Assembly: GCA_014529385.2 (NCBI GenBank)
Contig: CM043970.1
Location: 65,832,996 to 65,896,995 of the forward strand
DNA from: Adiantum capillus-veneris
Lineage: Eukaryota > Streptophyta > Polypodiopsida > Polypodiales > Pteridaceae
Length of the DNA stretch: 64,000 bases
Reading direction: 5' to 3'
Shown: positions 1-10,491 of the stretch, one piece after another
How the letters are laid out: every line of letters begins with the position of its first letter
Numbering within the stretch: position 1 is the first letter of the stretch
Program-made: the position numbers and the translations under genes
Notes under the pieces: model-generated
What the model was told of the DNA's origin: nothing
What the model saw: only the letters and a program-made list of their open reading frames with translations
Database searches by the model: none

Positions 1-485
1 GGAAACAACAGTGCAAAAATCCAGGCAAAACACAGCACGAGACATCATACGCGTAGGATGTCTATTGGGGCATACTGCAAGGAAAATTTGACCTGGTATA
101 GACAGTGAGATTCCATTTGGCTTAAGGGTTCCAGAACTTCTTTCAGAAGTGAATTTGGACCTTGTTTGCCCACTTGACGAAAGAAAGACTGAATTCAGAC
201 TTTTTCGCATAAATTGACCAACATCTGAGGGTAGTATTGTTTCAGATTAGCAAACCTAATCCAGAACATCAGCAGTGTATAAAATACAGTAGTGGTTGAG
301 ATTAAATCTCTAGTTATACCAATCATTACTAAGATAACCCCTAGCAGATAAATGCTTTGATTCAAATTGGCGAAATTAAAGCGCTTGTGTATAGGTATAT
401 TCAACAACAAAGCAAGAAGTTGAGCAGAAACTGACCTTTGCCAGGTGAGTGGTTGGATTTGTGATAAATTGCATTGATAAGTTTG
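1..485 (+). other. 5' leader of copy A
   Basis: This stretch precedes the long gag-pol frame. The 3' LTR sequence of the same element does not recur here and no tRNA primer site is visible, so the 5' LTR and primer site should lie left of position 1. The only notable structure is a 24-bp palindrome at 40-63 of the type repeated near 12 kb. An antisense frame across 195-410 is treated as chance. Confidence 0.6.
40..63. repeat. 24-bp palindrome in the leader of copy A
   Basis: The left arm AGACATCATACG and right arm CGTAGGATGTCT are inverted complements with one mismatch. It is the same motif as the four palindromes at 11971-12818, so the motif occurs both before gag and before the third ORF. 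Confidence 0.85.
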
Positions 486-1436
486 ATGAATTTAAGATCA
501 AGAAGATACATTGTTAGAGACCAGAAGGTGGCAGGTGACCAAGGTAGCTTAGTGTCCACCGAAGAGAGTGTAACTCAAGCAAGGCTAGATCCTCTAGCAC
601 CGATTATTGAATAATGTAGTGATACTGACACTTCGTCAGACAAATCTTTCTTCATGATGGGTAGTCAACAGCCAGAAGGTTTCACCTATGATGGACCTAT
701 GCGAGGAGGAAGCACCTCCAAAAATCCTTTGAGTGATTCCAAGCTCACGGTGATCTTCTTGGAGGGAACAAACTCGAGAGGAGCCCTAGTCTATTCTGAC
801 TATCGAGGCTGCAAGTGTATTTGTATCGAAGAGAGGCCAGCTCAAAGATTGGAGATAATCCGAGTGTATGATGATGGAGATAGATTCCGAGACGAAAAGG
901 GGAACCACTATTTAATAGTTAGTAATCCTGAAGATTACAACAGATATGGAGATAACGTGGCGAAAGGGAAAATGATTTCAGAAACTCAAGAACCGCCACC
1001 AAACATTGATCGGCCTGGAGCTATTTTTATGTATGATAAGAAAACAACCACGGTTCCAACTTATAACGAAAACGTGGGAATCTACAAGCATGAGAGTGAG
1101 GGTATAGTCTCTTACTTTCGCAGCAAAGAACCATACATAAACGAATTAAGCAAAGACAAGGTTCTTTACTTATTCTCTTATGAAACTGCTACAGGGAAGG
1201 GCATAGTTTTTGTTGATAGATACGGGCGAGAATACCAACGTATTCTCCCAGAGGAAGTAGAGAGAGCAACAGGTCTAGGAGCATCAGCATATGCCCTTGA
1301 GGAAGTGCCAAGAGCCGCCTACACCCCAAGCAAGTCAACGAATCCTTTTTCAGATGAGTATGACGCTACCTCACATTCCACCCGACAGCAAGCATTCAAC
1401 AACCAAGACCAACCAGCAAACCAGCCATCATTGTAG
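486..1436 (+). pseudogene. N-terminal extension of the gag-pol polyprotein, unrecognised
   Basis: A frame open from about 468, with a first ATG at 486 and a second ATG pair at 654, runs into gag in the same frame. It is broken by a TAA at 612-614 and a TAG at 1434-1436. The sequence on both sides of each stop is coding-like, for example the acidic/serine-rich stretch ending SSDKSFFMMG before the 654 ATG. The 654-1436 part encodes about 260 residues with several tyrosine-rich beta-like segments (YSDYRG, RVYDDGDRFRD, VFVDRYGREYQR) and a Pro/Ser/Gln-rich end. I recognise no domain. Some plant gypsy lineages carry an extra ORF upstream of gag, but no homology to those is claimed. Copy B's matching region is outside the window. 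The start could be 486 or 654. Confidence 0.6.
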
Positions 1437-4330
1437 GCATGGCTTCAACAGAGTGCAACAATGGAATCAGACCGAAACCGAGATGGTTATCAAGCCTTTG
1501 GAGGGCTCAGGGATTTGCAAGAACCACCACTCTATTCAAGGTATCAGGCAGAGAGTAATCCAAAGACACAGGGGTCAACAGAGCCTGGAGGACCACCCAT
1601 GGAACGAGTTCGAAGAGAAGAACCACCTCCAACAAGAACTGTTAGAAATTATGGCTTAAGAGCACCATTGGGAGAGGAACCAGCCTATTACAGAAGGCCT
1701 GAGGAGTTATATCAACTAGGACGGGGAGATTCAATGATGAGGTTTGTAGACCATCAAAGGATTAGACCTTCTCAAGTACAAAAATGGGTAAACAAGAAAT
1801 ACACAGGAAGCAAAGACCCAAGAGATCATGTAGCAACCTTTGTGCGTGTAATTAGGGCCGAAGAGGTGTTAGATTTTCCTACCCAATTTGCAGTGTTTGA
1901 ACTAACCCTAGAGGATGATGCTGCCACTTGGTTTGACTCTGTAGAGTGTAGAGACTTTGAGTCGATGGAGAAAGTGTTTGATGAGTTTATCGAGGAATTC
2001 TCTCGAAGGGAAATCGCTCATAATACCGTCTCACAGATCCATAAATTCAAACAGAAAGATGGAGAATCTGTACGAAAGGCAGCCCTAAGACTAAAAAGAT
2101 ATGTTAAGTTCTGTCCTGTTGAAGAACTGCCAAATCAGTCCAGAATTATGCTGATATTCATCCAAGGACTAAGGAATGCAGATCTCCAGAAAGACTTACA
2201 TATGAAGAGGAGCACGACGTTGAATGAGTTGACCAAGGAGGCTCTGTACCTTGTGGACAATTGTGCGGTCTACAAAGAGGGGGAGTTCAAGGACCTTGAT
2301 GACGATTCGTCTTCACAATAAAGTGGAAGCAAGTCTTCTAAGACAACACCAAAAGGAGAAGTAGCGATAAATCAGGAGCAGCTTGTAGATGAAGTGCTAA
2401 AAAAGATCAACTTGTACACCAAACCCCAGGCTAAACAGCCCAAGTGGTGTGCTATTGAACAAAAATGGACAAACCATGGGACCGAAGAATGTTATTATAA
2501 CAAGGGATATGTGAGAGAGAGACCTTACGCTCCCCAAGCCCCAGTAGCTTCCCCTCAAGTTCCATCGATGCCTAGATATCAAGCAGGCAACTTACAAGGA
2601 CCTGTAGGTGTAGAAAGACCACAACCGGTGTTGGGGAAACAACCACCCCTACCAGGATTACGACCAGTTGGTATGAGATACACACCAACAGTAATTGAAT
2701 CAGAGAAGAAGGCTTTGGTGCCTATGCATGCATATTATGAAGATCCAAATGGATATGCGGCAAACCCTGTCTATTATACACCGAAAGAACACTCGACACC
2801 AGAACCATGGAGCATGATAGGAAATCAAGGACCACCAACTGCTACACAGGCAGCAAGAGAAGGAAGATATAGCCTAGATGAACGAACACTGATGTTCATA
2901 GCCAATGGAGGCATGGGCGGACAGAGGCATGCTTACCAACAAAGAGGAGCTCAAGGAGCACCTCAACAACCCAAGGGACCCTGTTACAAGTGTGGAGGAG
3001 ACCATTGGCTGAGAGACTGTCCTCATGATGAAATCATTAGAGTCAATGCATATTGCCCAGAATGTGGAATTACTCATTTAATTCCCGATTGCCCTAAAAA
3101 CCCGAGCAAAGGAGCAAAAACCACCTTGAATATGTTAGAAACTGTACCTTCCAGTGGAGGATCAGAAAATGAAACAATCATACCTATTCAGGCGGTAACA
3201 CGGGCCCAAGCTCAAAGAAGGACGAATGAACCCATAGTTGAGGAACCAAAAACCGATGCCCAAAGTTCAGAAACAAAAAATCAGAGAAGCACTTGGAAAG
3301 CTAGAAAGACGCGTAGTAAAGTCAGGAAGGAACGTGAGAAAACAGCCCTATCCGAGGAGTTGAAACATACAAAGGACATATTGGAGCGGTTAGAGGATCT
3401 AGCTAGCTTAAGGTCACACACCACAACAGCCATAGCACCCAAGGAAAGAGCAGAGCCCAAGAGTGCGGGGTCAGGAGGATCTGTATTGGCAGACAAGGTA
3501 AATGAGTAGTTGGATGCGCTTCTAAAAGCTTATGAAGCTCGACTTAAAAAGAACCAAACCTAGGAGCAAAGGTGGATGACTTATCCATATGCAGAAATAG
3601 AAAAACAGAGGTTGGATATGTGTAAAAAGATGATTGAGACGGCTCAATCATTGATGGAAGACCGGCTGGGTAAACCTGCAAATTGGCATGAGGCACCAGC
3701 TCCAACCAACTTTAGAAAAACATGTGGAAACAAAGGAAAGACTCACTAATGCCTATGAGTACAGAGGAGAGCCTATCATAGTGCTAAATACCACCGATGG
3801 GGCAAGTGACGGGTTCCACCCTAAAATATTGGCAGAAATGGATAAGGACTGTAACGGTCTAGATGATCCGTGGAAGAAAATCCGTGAGGCCAACGAGGCT
3901 AATAGGATGAGTAACCACACGAATAGCACGAAAAAAGAAAAGAATATGATCTTACCTCCTATTAGAATTTGAGGCAAGGTCTCAAATGAACTTTGAGATA
4001 CATTCACAAGGGGGAGACCAAGGATCTATTAGTTCAGGGCACAACCAACCAGACTCATTGAGAACCTTACCCTCTTACCTAGGAGAGTATGAAGCTAAGT
4101 TGGAAGTGGGAGCAATCCCATCTCAAAGACTTTCTTCTAACAAGGTAATGGATTCGCAGGGATTGATTGAGTTGTTATCCACTCCTGTGGCATGCACAAT
4201 CACGTTAGCAGAACTCCTAAGGTTAAGGCCAAATATGTGGACCACAGTAGGAAAACGCCTAGAAAAATTTGGAGTAAAAGACCCCACCTTGAAGCTACAA
4301 GAAGGGATCACAGAGTTGGATAGTCCTCAA
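1437..4330 (+). pseudogene. gag: Gag of copy A (capsid domain plus zinc knuckles)
   Basis: The capsid-like Retrotrans_gag domain lies at about 1780-2290, with hallmark segments DAATWFDSV, FIEEFSRRE and IFIQGLRNADLQKDL. It would assemble the cytoplasmic particle that packages element RNA. Downstream is a Cys/His motif near 2440-2490, then two zinc knuckles at about 2980-3024 (CYKCGGDHWLRDC) and 3055-3096 (CPECGITHLIPDC). Both have C-X2-C-X3-H-X4-C spacing, one residue shorter than the usual knuckle. A basic and acidic region follows. In-frame stops lie at 2319-2321, 3507-3509 and 3561-3563; copy B has CAG in place of the last. Frameshifts near 3700 and 3970 move the reading frame twice. Gag and Pol appear to have been one continuous frame. 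Confidence 0.88.
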
Positions 4331-4790
4331 CTAAACACTAGACCAATACCATTGAATAAGGTTGGAGAATATTGTGAGGGAGAAGACGGAAACACGACGC
4401 TACCGGTAGAATTCCAAGGAGTGGTTTCTAAGGCTATTCTTGACAGTGGAGCGGGAGTTGCTATCTCCACCAAGGAAATCTAGAAAAAATGGGGAAAACC
4501 AACTTTGAGGGCTACCAGAATGAAACTGCAATTGGCAGATGGGTTCATGGAGAAGCCTCTAGGACTTTTAGAAAAAGTGATTGTCACTTCGTGCGGAATC
4601 GAGTATGAGCATACATTTGCAATAGTGGATTTCGACAAAAAGAACAATTATGAGATAATCTTGGGACGACCATTCATGCGACAATTGAAGATGGTCCAAG
4701 ATTGGGGTTATGACCACATATACCTCAGACATGGCGAGACAACAACTAAAATACACCTGAAAGACCATAGTTACAAAGATGTGAACCAAA
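4331..4790 (+). pseudogene. First retropepsin (aspartic protease) domain of copy A
   Basis: The catalytic motif is ILDSGAGV, with the Asp-Ser-Gly-Ala codons at 4442-4453. It is followed about 70 codons later by the flap-distal motif IILGRPFM near 4660-4680, the standard layout of a retrotransposon retropepsin, which acts as a dimer to cleave the Gag-Pol precursor. A TAG at 4481-4483 replaces the TGG present in copy B, a G-to-A transition. The domain lies in its normal place between Gag and RT. A second domain of the same type lies after integrase. Confidence 0.9.
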
Positions 4791-5865
4791 CACCGGTGGA
4801 AGAGTTTGATTCGGCTACAGTAGCAGGATCAGAACTACCAGCATGGTTAGGGAAACCAAAAGATCTATGGATGTGCGGAGCTTCACATTGTGGAAGCTTA
4901 AGAAGAGAGGACTACGTCTTAGAAAGAGAAATTGAGGACAAGGAGTATATTCCGGAACCTTTCCCTGAAGATGCCTTGGAATCTCTAGAATGGGAACACA
5001 TACTAGCAACATTGGATGTCTGTACCATTACCGGCAGTCCAACAACAAAATTTTGCAATAAGGATGGCTATGATGTGCTACCCTATTACATGGTAAGCGT
5101 TATACCAGAAAAAGAGACGGTAGAACCACCAGAACAAGAAGAGATTTACAACTCCTCTGAACATTTGGAAGTAAATGATGATGCAGATAATGAGTGTTCA
5201 GACACCTCAAGTGAGCGCGGAAATGAAACCGAGAATATCAAGTTTTATGATTTTGCTAATCAACACCCTAAACGCCAAAAACTCTATAGGAGGAAACGGG
5301 CAGGAAACAAAGCGAGAGAGAACCTGATGCCAAGGATAAAAGGTAAAACTCACTATTTAATGCTTGTAAAAGCAGAGGATTGTGTAAAAGATCAAATATC
5401 AAGAAGATTCTCAAAAAATCGAATAAAAAGAACGCGAGAGGAAATAAAACAGGTACGAAAAGCTAAAACCGAAACAAAATCACAAAAATCTCAAGAATAA
5501 AAAAAAGAAACAACCAAAGACCAACAGTGGACCAAATTGGAGCGTAAACAGAAATACCAAGAACTGAAACAGTCTTTGAGAGAGTTATGGACCACTGAAG
5601 AAGATAGCGATGGTAAAGGGGAGTCAAAAAAGGGGAACATGAATGTACCATCACACTATCAGAAATTTACTATCCAGGACAGAAAAATCATAATGACACC
5701 ACCAGTCAGGGAAAGAACCAACCAAGAATCCTACAATGGGCCTGAAAATGCAAAAAAGATAGACCTCGCAGAACTAAGCGAAAAGCCTCAGCCGGTCTAT
5801 ATAGCTAACGATTTAGAGCCTGAAGAGGAAGAACAGCTAACACAACTTCTCAAGAAGTATAAAAG
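4791..5865 (+). pseudogene. Protease-RT linker of copy A
   Basis: About 350 codons between protease and RT are rich in Glu, Lys and Arg and hold no motif I recognise. A segment at 4840-5010 is well conserved in copy B (PAWLGKPKDLWMCGASHCGS, then IPEPFPEDALE), which suggests past selection on the protein. A TAA interrupts it at 5498-5500. An extra A in the run near 5862-5865 shifts the frame just before the RT start; copy B reads EYKDVFAWSYKD without the shift. Confidence 0.7.
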
Positions 5866-6820
5866 ATGTGTTCGCTTGGTCCTATAAAGACCTCAAAGGA
5901 GTTGATCTGTTGATATGTCAACATACAATTCCTTTGAAATTGGATGCAAAACCTAGGAAACAACGTCCTTATACATATAATGACACATTTGCTAAACGAA
6001 TCAAAGAAGAGATTGATAAACTGATGGGGTGGAATTCATCTATGAGATTGAACATACAGATTGGGTGTCACCCATTGTGGTGGTTCCCAAAAAGAATGGA
6101 AAACTGCGAGTGTGTGTAAACCTCAAGAAGGTGAATGCAGCAACCATAAGGGATAATTATCCCTTGCCAATCACAGAACATGTACTTGAGCGAGTGGCCG
6201 GGAAACGGGCTTATTCCTTTCTGGATGGGTTTTCAGGATACAACCAATTGGCAATAGCAAGGGAGGATCAACACAAAACAGCGTTTGCCACAGAATGGGG
6301 GATTTATGCGTATCGAGTTATGCCATTTGGCTTAACTAATGCACTAGCCACTTTCCAAAGGTTAATGACCCACGCATTCAAAGAATACCTCAGAATATTC
6401 TTAGAAATTTACATGGATGACTTGTGTGTACACTCTCTTCTATGAGAGAAACATATTGACCATTTGCAAAAAGTCTTTGAAAAGTGCAGGACATATCGAA
6501 TCTGTCTTAACCCGGAAAAGTGTGTATTTATGGTTAACCAAGGACGAATCTTAGGACACATTGTCTCGAGAAATGGCATAACCACAGACCTAGACAAAGT
6601 CAAAGTCATTGTAGACCTACCCAGGTCTACAAATGCGAAACAAGTGCAATCCTTCATGGGACACTGTGGATATTATCGAAGATTCATATACATGTATGCG
6701 ATTATCGTACAACCTCTGTATCGTTTGCTAGTCAATTTCGAGTGGACCGAGGAGTGTGAAACTTCATTCCAAAAGCTGAAGGAAAACCTTATATCAGCAC
6801 CTGTACTAAAGGCACTAGAT
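5866..6820 (+). pseudogene. pol: Reverse transcriptase of copy A
   Basis: The Ty3-type RT signatures appear in order: FAWSYKDLKG, SPIVVVPKKNGKLRVCVNLK, the finger-palm segment SFLDGFSGYNQLAIA, VMPFGLTNALATFQRLM, and the catalytic box YMDD at 6410-6421. The thumb and connection follow, with GHIVSRNGI and SFMGHCGYYRRFI. RT copies the element RNA into DNA inside the particle. One further frameshift lies near 6025 and a TGA lies just after the YMDD at about 6443-6445. The catalytic aspartates are intact. Confidence 0.95.
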
Positions 6821-7200
6821 TGGGAAAAGATATTCCATGTGCACATTGATGCATCAACATATGCCATTGGAAGTATTCTAGCTCAACCTAGAGACGGAAC
6901 AATGGATTTTCCGGTTTGCTATGCGAGCCGACAATTAAACAGTGCAGAAAAGAACTACACAACCACCGAGCGGGAAGGGTTAGGAATGATTTATGCTGTA
7001 AAGAAATTTCGGCATTATTTGCTTGCAAACAAATTTGTGTTCTTCACAGATCATCAATCTCTTTTGTACCTAGTAAATAAACCTTGCAATACAGGGAGAA
7101 TCGTACGCTGGTTTATTATATTGCTAGAATTTGACTTCACAGTGGTGGTCAAAAAGGGTAAAACCCATCTACGAGTGGATCATCTTTCAAGGATACACAA
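6821..7200 (+). pseudogene. RNase H of copy A
   Basis: The domain directly follows RT. It contains FHVHIDASTYAIG (first acidic residue), NYTTTEREGLGMIYAVKKFRHYL (catalytic Glu), FFTDHQSLLYL (third Asp) and the closing KKGKTHLRVDHLSR segment. It degrades the RNA strand of the RNA/DNA hybrid during reverse transcription. This is the usual retroelement RNase H; no second archaeal-type RNase H copy was seen between it and integrase. Confidence 0.93.
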
Positions 7201-7700
7201 CGGGGAAGCTCCTGAAGGAGTAGATGATGACATACCGTATGCTTATCTTTTCAACATTGAAATGGTACCCAAACGGTCTGAGGAAATTGTTAGTATTCTT
7301 TCCTTCGGAAGTGGGTTTGATAATACGGAATGTAGATCCAAACAGCAAACAATTCGACAAACAAAAAACTTCCAGTTGATAGCAGGACGGCTGTATCATC
7401 TTGGATCGGACCTAATCCTACGATTATGTATAAATCTAGAAGAATTCGAGTGCTACCTTCAAGAGGCACATGTCCAGGGTTGTGCATTTCATTGCTCAAC
7501 AATGAAGACACACCGGAGACTGAAACAGTTAGGGGTTTATTGGCCAACTATGTATGCGGACACACATTCTTATGTTACCAATTGTACTATATGTAGTGCC
7601 AAACGACCAGTGGATCACACAACTTTGTTTCGGGTAAACATAGCACCTGCATGGAGTCAATATTTTATTGACTTCTTAACCACCAGGAAGTTCCCTGAGA
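7201..7700 (+). pseudogene. Additional H2C2 zinc-binding domain before integrase (copy A)
   Basis: Residues from about 7372 to 7600 read like the N-terminal zinc domain of a gypsy integrase: FQLIAGRLYHLGSD, then AHVQGCAFHC with two His, LGVYWPTMYAD, and NCTIC with two Cys. A near-parallel block occurs again at about 7745-7980 (FKLIGNQLYKRGKD, AHSGISGGHF, AGIWWPTLHMD, SDACQR), which is the normal integrase H2C2 domain. The two blocks are clearly homologous and tandem. Copy B has both, with the HHCC residues of the extra block intact. I infer an old duplication. What the first domain does is unknown; zinc binding is inferred from the residues. Confidence 0.8.
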
Positions 7701-8880
7701 ACATCACAAGAGCACGTGAAAAAGCTATAGAGTTGGAAGCTCATGACTTTAAGTTAATTGGGAACCAACTCTATAAGCGAGGTAAGGACAATCAACTTAG
7801 AATCTGTGCAAGTGAAAGCGAATACCTGCTGATTCTAGAACATGCACATAGCGGAATAAGTGGAGGCCATTTTTCGGGCGATAAGACGGCAAAAATTGTC
7901 TTAACCGCAGGAATTTGGTGGCCTACATTGCACATGGACGCTGAAGAGTTTGTAAAGCGTTCTGACGCATGTCAACGCACCAAGATGCCAATAAAAAAAG
8001 ATGAGATGCCATTACGGCCAATGATGGGAGCAAGAGCATTTGCAAAATAGGGCATTGACTTTGTGGGACCTATATCACCCCTGCATATGGCACCCATACC
8101 CAATATATCATTGTGGCTACGGACTATCTCACAAAATGGGTTGAAGCCAAAGCAACACAAAAAGCTGATGCACGCACCACGGCACAATTTTTGTATGAGA
8201 ATGTTTTTGTACGTTACGGGTTACCAATCGAAATTGTCAGTGACCGGGGAACAAATTTTCTCAATGAAGTCATTGAATATCTTCTAGAGGAATTCATGGT
8301 CATACATAGGAAATATGCACCATACCATCCACAGGCCAATGGGCAAGCTGAGGCCACTAATAAAACACTATGTACGGTTCTCACTAAAATAGTGTCAGAA
8401 TCAAGAACAGATTGGGATTAGTAGCTACACTCAACACTATGGGCATACAGGGTAGCTTACAAAACATCGATAGGAACAACACCATACAACATGGTGTTTG
8501 GCCTAAATGCTATACTACCCATAGAGTTTTTAATTCCAACTCTACGAGTAGCAAAAAGCTTAGAATGGATAGGGCATGAGATCTCTTCCAGAATTGATGA
8601 TCTTGAAAAGCTAGATGAACTACGCTTACGAGCTGTCGCTTCAATCTATGCTAAAAAGAGAAGACAAAAAGAATTTTTTGACAAACATGTGCGTACCAAA
8701 GAGTTCAAAACAGGTGATTATGCCAAGAAACTTAAAAAGTGAGGGATGGGACCATTTGTGATTAGTGATCTATCACAAAGTGGAGCTGTTAAGCTTGCTA
8801 CATTAGCAGGTGAAGAAATGCCAAACTGGATTAGTGGATGTCGACTGAGGACGTATCATCTACCACTCACACAGGAGATG
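7701..8880 (+). pseudogene. Integrase of copy A
   Basis: The H2C2 zinc domain (7745-7980, one Cys changed to Ser in RSDACQR) is followed by the catalytic core. Asp codons are at 8057-8059 and 8242-8244 (SDRGTNF) and Glu at 8350-8352 (GQAEATNKT). The last two are separated by 35 residues, the D,D35E pattern. Integrase inserts the cDNA into chromosomes. The C-terminal part includes LPIEFLIPTLRVA, a Lys/Arg-rich stretch and a GPFVI (GPY/F-type) motif near 8749, with no chromodomain. Lesions are a TAG at 8048-8050 (TGG in B), a frameshift near 8085, stops near 8419-8424, and a TGA at 8740-8742 also found in B. Part of the C-terminal domain before KKLKK is deleted relative to B. Confidence 0.93.
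8740..8742 (+). other. TGA stop in integrase C-terminus shared with copy B
   Basis: The context CTTAAAAAG-TGA-GGGATGGGACC is the same in copy B, whose TGA is at 23829-23831. It separates the integrase GPF segment and second protease from everything upstream. Most other stops in the two copies do not coincide. Confidence 0.8.
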
Positions 8881-9360
8881 CTCCAACAAATTCATCAAGG
8901 AAAAGAAATAACGAAGGAAAAACAAAGAGTACGAGAAGAAGCTCAAGCCGAAGCACAAGAACGCATTGCAAAAAGACAGCTTCTGCGACAACAACAACAA
9001 AGTAGAACACCATTGCGAATCAATGCCATTCGACTGACGAAGTTGGAGGAGGAAACAGTGGAGCCAATAATTGCGGTCAAAGTGGGCAGCAATCATGTTG
9101 AATCAACAGCATTGCTTGATTCAGGTGCTGAAGCAAATTTGATCTCTAACGGATTATACCAATAGCTCAAAGTCGTAGGTCAACTTCATCCTACTCCTCA
9201 AGTGCTGGAAAGTAGCACTTCACACCCGTTGAAAACATTGGGATGGACTATATTTCATGTACAGGTACATCAATATATTTACCCACACAAATTCTATGTG
9301 GTGACAGAAGAAAGCACACAACACCCAATGATGCTGGGGCAACCTTGGCAAAAAGAGTAA
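8881..9360 (+). pseudogene. Second retropepsin-like domain, after integrase (copy A)
   Basis: After a Gln/Glu-rich helical segment, the frame encodes INAIRLTKLEEE, then an extended strand, then STALLDSGAEANLIS with Asp-Ser-Gly-Ala codons at 9118-9129. The fold-completing motif MMLGQPW follows about 70 codons later, at roughly 9327-9350. This spacing and the motif pair match an aspartic retropepsin. Copy B carries the same block at 24120-24430 (ILDSRAQGNLIS, VLLGKPW), with the active-site Gly changed to Arg. A separate protease already lies between gag and RT, so this family carries two. A TAG follows Leu-Tyr-Gln near 9163. The function is inferred only; it might be a second maturation enzyme or a dimer partner. 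Confidence 0.78.
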
Positions 9361-10146
9361 AATGTGCAAATATATTGGAAAGCAAAGGCGGTCAAAATTC
9401 AACATGAACATGAACAACAGGTGATAGCTTTCCCTCAGCAATACAAGCATGATCAAGTGCAAGCCATGCAATCACTGGAAACAAATCCAAAAGCACAAAT
9501 GCCATTAAAGAACAACATGATACCCGCGACCAACAATCAGGTAAAAGCCAACCATACTACTTACAGACATATGAAGTCACTGACCGCAATGCAAAGATCT
9601 AGGCTACCAAAACAAGGTAAACAAGTATGGATGCGGAAGGATAGAAATGCCATGGCAGACAAAGAACAATGCAACAACAAAATTCCAACAAAGCAGATGG
9701 TTCAACCACAAACCAAGGGCATGAAAAAGATATGGATCCCAAAGAAAATGCTTAGCCATAACCCAAATGTCACTCACATTTAGATACCAAAGCAAAAGCA
9801 AAAGAAACTCCCTCCAATACAAGCAACAACGGAAAGTAGACAGCTGCATTTCAAAAAGGAAAACCGACATATATGGATGCCAATAAAAAACAAACCTGTG
9901 GCAAACAAGAAAGTGCCAAACAATCTACAAAAACAGGCACCAACAAAATACCAATGGCAAGAAAAGGCAATACGGCCCATTGCCATTAAGGCCCAGCCAA
10001 TTCTATCCTTAGAAACAGCTACAACTCCATCAACAATGTCGGCAAAGCAATTGCCTTTTGCAAAAAAGACAATTAAACAGAGAGCAGTAGAGTTACAGCT
10101 GTTACTTGCAAAGAAAGCAGGAAACCTCGACGACGAATGCCAATAA
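9361..10146 (+). pseudogene. Gln/Lys/Pro-rich C-terminal tail of the polyprotein (copy A)
   Basis: The frame continues after the second protease for about 260 codons of low-complexity sequence rich in Gln, Lys, Asn, Met and Pro, with repeated short basic motifs such as KQVWMRKD, KKIWIPKK and RHIWMPIKNK. Stops lie at 9358-9360 and 9781-9783. The final stop is the TAA near 10144-10146. The recurring basic W-M/I-P units suggest a degenerate internal repeat and a nucleic-acid-binding tail, which is inference. Copy B has a matching but more decayed tail to about 25590. Confidence 0.55.
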
Positions 10147-10313
10147 GCAACTTGCTTATTCCCTTCTCTTGCACATCATAAATTTTTCCATGCATTGACT
10201 GAGTATGCCTAAAGTAGGGCCACATTAATCGGCCAGGCATTAGCACAACTGTTTCAACCTATGCACGGCACATACTCTGAGGCGATACCTTGTCGTCCGA
10301 GAGGACTCCGGCT

Positions 10314-10326
10314 AGGAGGGGGGAGG
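10314..10326 (+). promoter_or_regulatory. Internal polypurine tract (copy A)
   Basis: AGGAGGGGGGAGG lies about 170 bp after the end of pol and resembles the terminal tract at 16417-16430 (AAGGAGGGGGGGAG). Copy B has an equivalent at 25762-25775. Central polypurine tracts in some retroviruses and Ty elements prime a second plus strand; that role here is inferred. Confidence 0.55.
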
Positions 10327-10491
10327 CATTCTAGAGGCACTCTCAAATGTGGAACCAATGATAGAAACAACAAAAAAGGGGCATGATTTTCGACTATTTT
10401 AAGGGTTGTTGTTTGATTGCAATTTTTTTTGGAGTAAACCATGTACATATGCCCTTATACAGCATGAAGCTATAGGTATATGGGGCCAAAC

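Noticed and set aside
195-410. Antisense hydrophobic frame in the leader
   Set aside because: No similarity or context support; it lies in non-coding leader DNA and is short.
6821-7700. Second (archaeal-type) RNase H between RNase H and integrase
   Set aside because: The extra segment there has zinc-domain HHCC text, not the acidic RNase H pattern.
8740-8880. Chromodomain at the integrase C-terminus
   Set aside because: The region has the GPF motif and then a Gln/Glu helix and a retropepsin; no chromodomain aromatic cage pattern is visible.
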